Assembly (NCBI GenBank): GCA_003222935.1
Contig: QHXL01000120.1
Coordinates: forward strand, 1-7,242
Direction of reading: 5' to 3'
Length of the DNA: 7,242 nucleotides
Source of the DNA: Acidobacteriota bacterium
GTDB lineage: Bacteria > Acidobacteriota > Blastocatellia > Pyrinomonadales > Pyrinomonadaceae
A model generated the notes under the pieces. That model did not search any database. It saw only the letters and a program-made list of their open reading frames with translations, and had not been told where the DNA came from. This document shows positions 5,810 through 7,242 of the stretch, in pieces. The translations under genes and the position numbers were made by a program. Within the stretch, counting starts at the first letter, position 1. Each line of letters begins with the position of its first letter.

Positions 5810-7242
5810 ACGCAGAGCCGTCCCGAATATGCGACGAACGCGTTTCTCCAGGTATTAAAGATCGACAATCACGACGTCGGTGCAAACGTAAACCTCGGTC
5901 AGATCTATTCCCAGCAGAAAAAATATACGGAGGCGATTGCCGCGTTTCGTATTGCTCTCGACGCCGAACCGTACAACGCCACGGCGCTCTATAACCTGGG
6001 CACGGCGTTGATTCGTGCGGGCCAACGCGCAGAGGGACAACAATACATTCAAAAGTTTCAGGAGTTTCGGAACCGTGGTAGCGCCTCGACGTTGGGTAAT
6101 AACTATCTTGAGCAGGGTCGCTATGCCGAAGCCATCGCCTCGACGGGCGCCGAGTCGGATTTAGTTGATCGATCGATACCACCCGTTACTCTGACTGACG
6201 CGACTGCAGCTTTTTTCCCCAGGAGTGTGCCGGAGACGAAAGACTTCGCGCCGTCGATGCTTGGCGGAAGATTCCGAAGCAGCGAATTAAACGATCCCAA
6301 ACGGCGATCGATAGTAACCGCCATGGGAGGAAGCGCCACGCTGTTTGATTACGATGGCGACGGTGATCTCGACCTGTTTTGGGTGAAGCCTTCCGAACAA
6401 CAGTTGTTTAGAAATGACGGCGGGAAGTTTGAAGATGTCACAAGTCAGTCGGGTGCATTGGCCACGAAGCCTGCGGGCTTAAATGTTGGCGCGGTGGCCG
6501 GTGACTACGACAACGATACGCGTCCCGATCTTTTTGTAATCCGTGAAGGCACGGTCGCGCTCTTTCACAACGATGGCGGCGGAAAGTTTTCTGATGTGAC
6601 GACTGCCGCAGGAATTCCGGCCTATCCATTCCTCCCCGGCTCCGCGGCTTTTGTGGATTTGGACCACGACGGAGATTTAGATGTCCTTATCGCTGGTCTC
6701 GCCGATCTTTCGAAGACGCCAACAGTGGAAGAACCCGTGTTCCCGAAGGACTTTGTTGGCGCACCGAATAGAGTCCTTCGTAACGACGGCAACGGGAAAT
6801 TCACTGACATAACTGCTGCGACGAAGTTAGACGGCCTAAGACATATAGTCGGAATTGTGCCCACAGACTACAACAATCGACGTGACATCGATCTGCTTCT
6901 CGCGGATTACGGCGCCGCTCCGATGATGCTTAGCAATCAGCGGGATGGAACGTTTCGCAATGTGGCAAATGAGGTCGGATTGGAAACTAACGGAAACTGG
7001 ACCTGTGTTGCGGCCGGGGATCTAAACAAAGACGGCTACACGGACTTTTTCTTTGGACGAGACGACCAACCGGGAGTCTTTGCAATTAGCGACGGTCGCG
7101 AGAAGTTCAAAATCACTCCGGCCTTACCAGCCACAGCTAATGCGCGAGCTGCTCAGTTTGTCGATTACGACAATGATGGATTGCTCGATTGCGTACTTCT
7201 GACGAACAAAGCATTACGAGTGCTGCGAAATCTCGGCAACGA
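5810..7242 (+). pseudogene. In-frame continuation: TPRs and FG-GAP repeats, runs off the right edge
   Basis: It is in the same frame as the gene starting at 5432 and open for 477 codons to the window edge. Counting the TAA as codon 126, TPR3 is completed at residue 148, TPR4 spans 149-182 and TPR5 about 183-216, each in perfect 34-residue register. A linker to about residue 290 leads to FG-GAP/VCBS loops: DYDGDGDLD (306-314), DYDNDTRPD (358-366), DLDHDGDLD (409-417), a degenerate one at 479, DLNKDGYTD (530-538) and DYDNDGLLD (578-586). An ASPIC/UnbV domain probably follows outside the window. No good internal start exists: the first in-frame ATG (6257) lies beyond all TPRs and has no ribosome site. 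It has the same TPR-then-propeller plan as the lipoprotein on the other strand, hence a likely paralogue. It is a pseudogene if the TAA is real, otherwise one intact gene from 5432. Confidence 0.78.

Noticed and set aside
5685..6182. Minus-strand open frame of 165 codons
   Set aside because: It lies antisense to the TPR region of the plus-strand gene, is very rich in Arg and Ser, has no domain and no ribosome site; the plus frame has clear TPR register over the same bases.
6257..7242. Separate FG-GAP gene starting at ATG 6257 after the TAA
   Set aside because: No Shine-Dalgarno precedes it, and it would leave in-register TPR3-TPR5 coding sequence (5810-6080) untranslated.

Overview
The window looks like accessory DNA from a bacterium of the Acidobacteriota, perhaps class Blastocatellia, or a similar soil lineage such as Planctomycetota or Verrucomicrobiota. 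The reason is its content: three large exported proteins built from FG-GAP/VCBS calcium-binding repeats, two of them preceded by TPR repeats, with an ASPIC/UnbV (CRTAC1-type) module visible in one. Such proteins occur in large numbers in those groups. The taxon is inferred from gene content alone; there is no marker gene in the window.

Layout: two gene pairs diverge from a repeat-rich spacer at 4837-5197. Leftwards (minus strand) run a 1162-residue lipoprotein (1348-4836; TPRs, FG-GAP repeats, ASPIC/UnbV, and a long C-terminal region I cannot name) and a membrane-anchored CRTAC1-family FG-GAP protein (1351 to beyond base 1), which overlap by the four bases ATGA. Rightwards (plus strand) run a 74-residue coiled-coil protein made of Asn-Gln heptads (5198-5422) and, nine bases later, a secreted TPR plus FG-GAP protein starting at 5432. 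The frame of this last gene runs to the right edge but is broken once by a TAA at 5807-5809, exactly inside the third TPR.

The spacer holds two long stem-loops (4865-4956 and 5071-5175). They share the termini AATGTCCG / CGGACATT but have different inner stem sequences, and each stops 22-28 bases before the start codon of the gene on its side. Between them lies a third potentially structured segment (4991-5065), in which an 8-bp closing stem encloses two hairpins. The whole could be a cluster of small palindromic mobile repeats or paired leader structures of the two divergent transcripts; the sequence alone does not decide.

How the genes work together: the three FG-GAP proteins are all predicted to act outside the cytoplasm as calcium-stabilised beta-propellers, with TPRs as protein-binding surfaces. 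No enzyme is recognisable in the window. The coiled-coil protein has no export signal from its best-supported start and is probably cytoplasmic. I see no tRNA, rRNA, CRISPR array, transposase gene or convincing rho-independent terminator.
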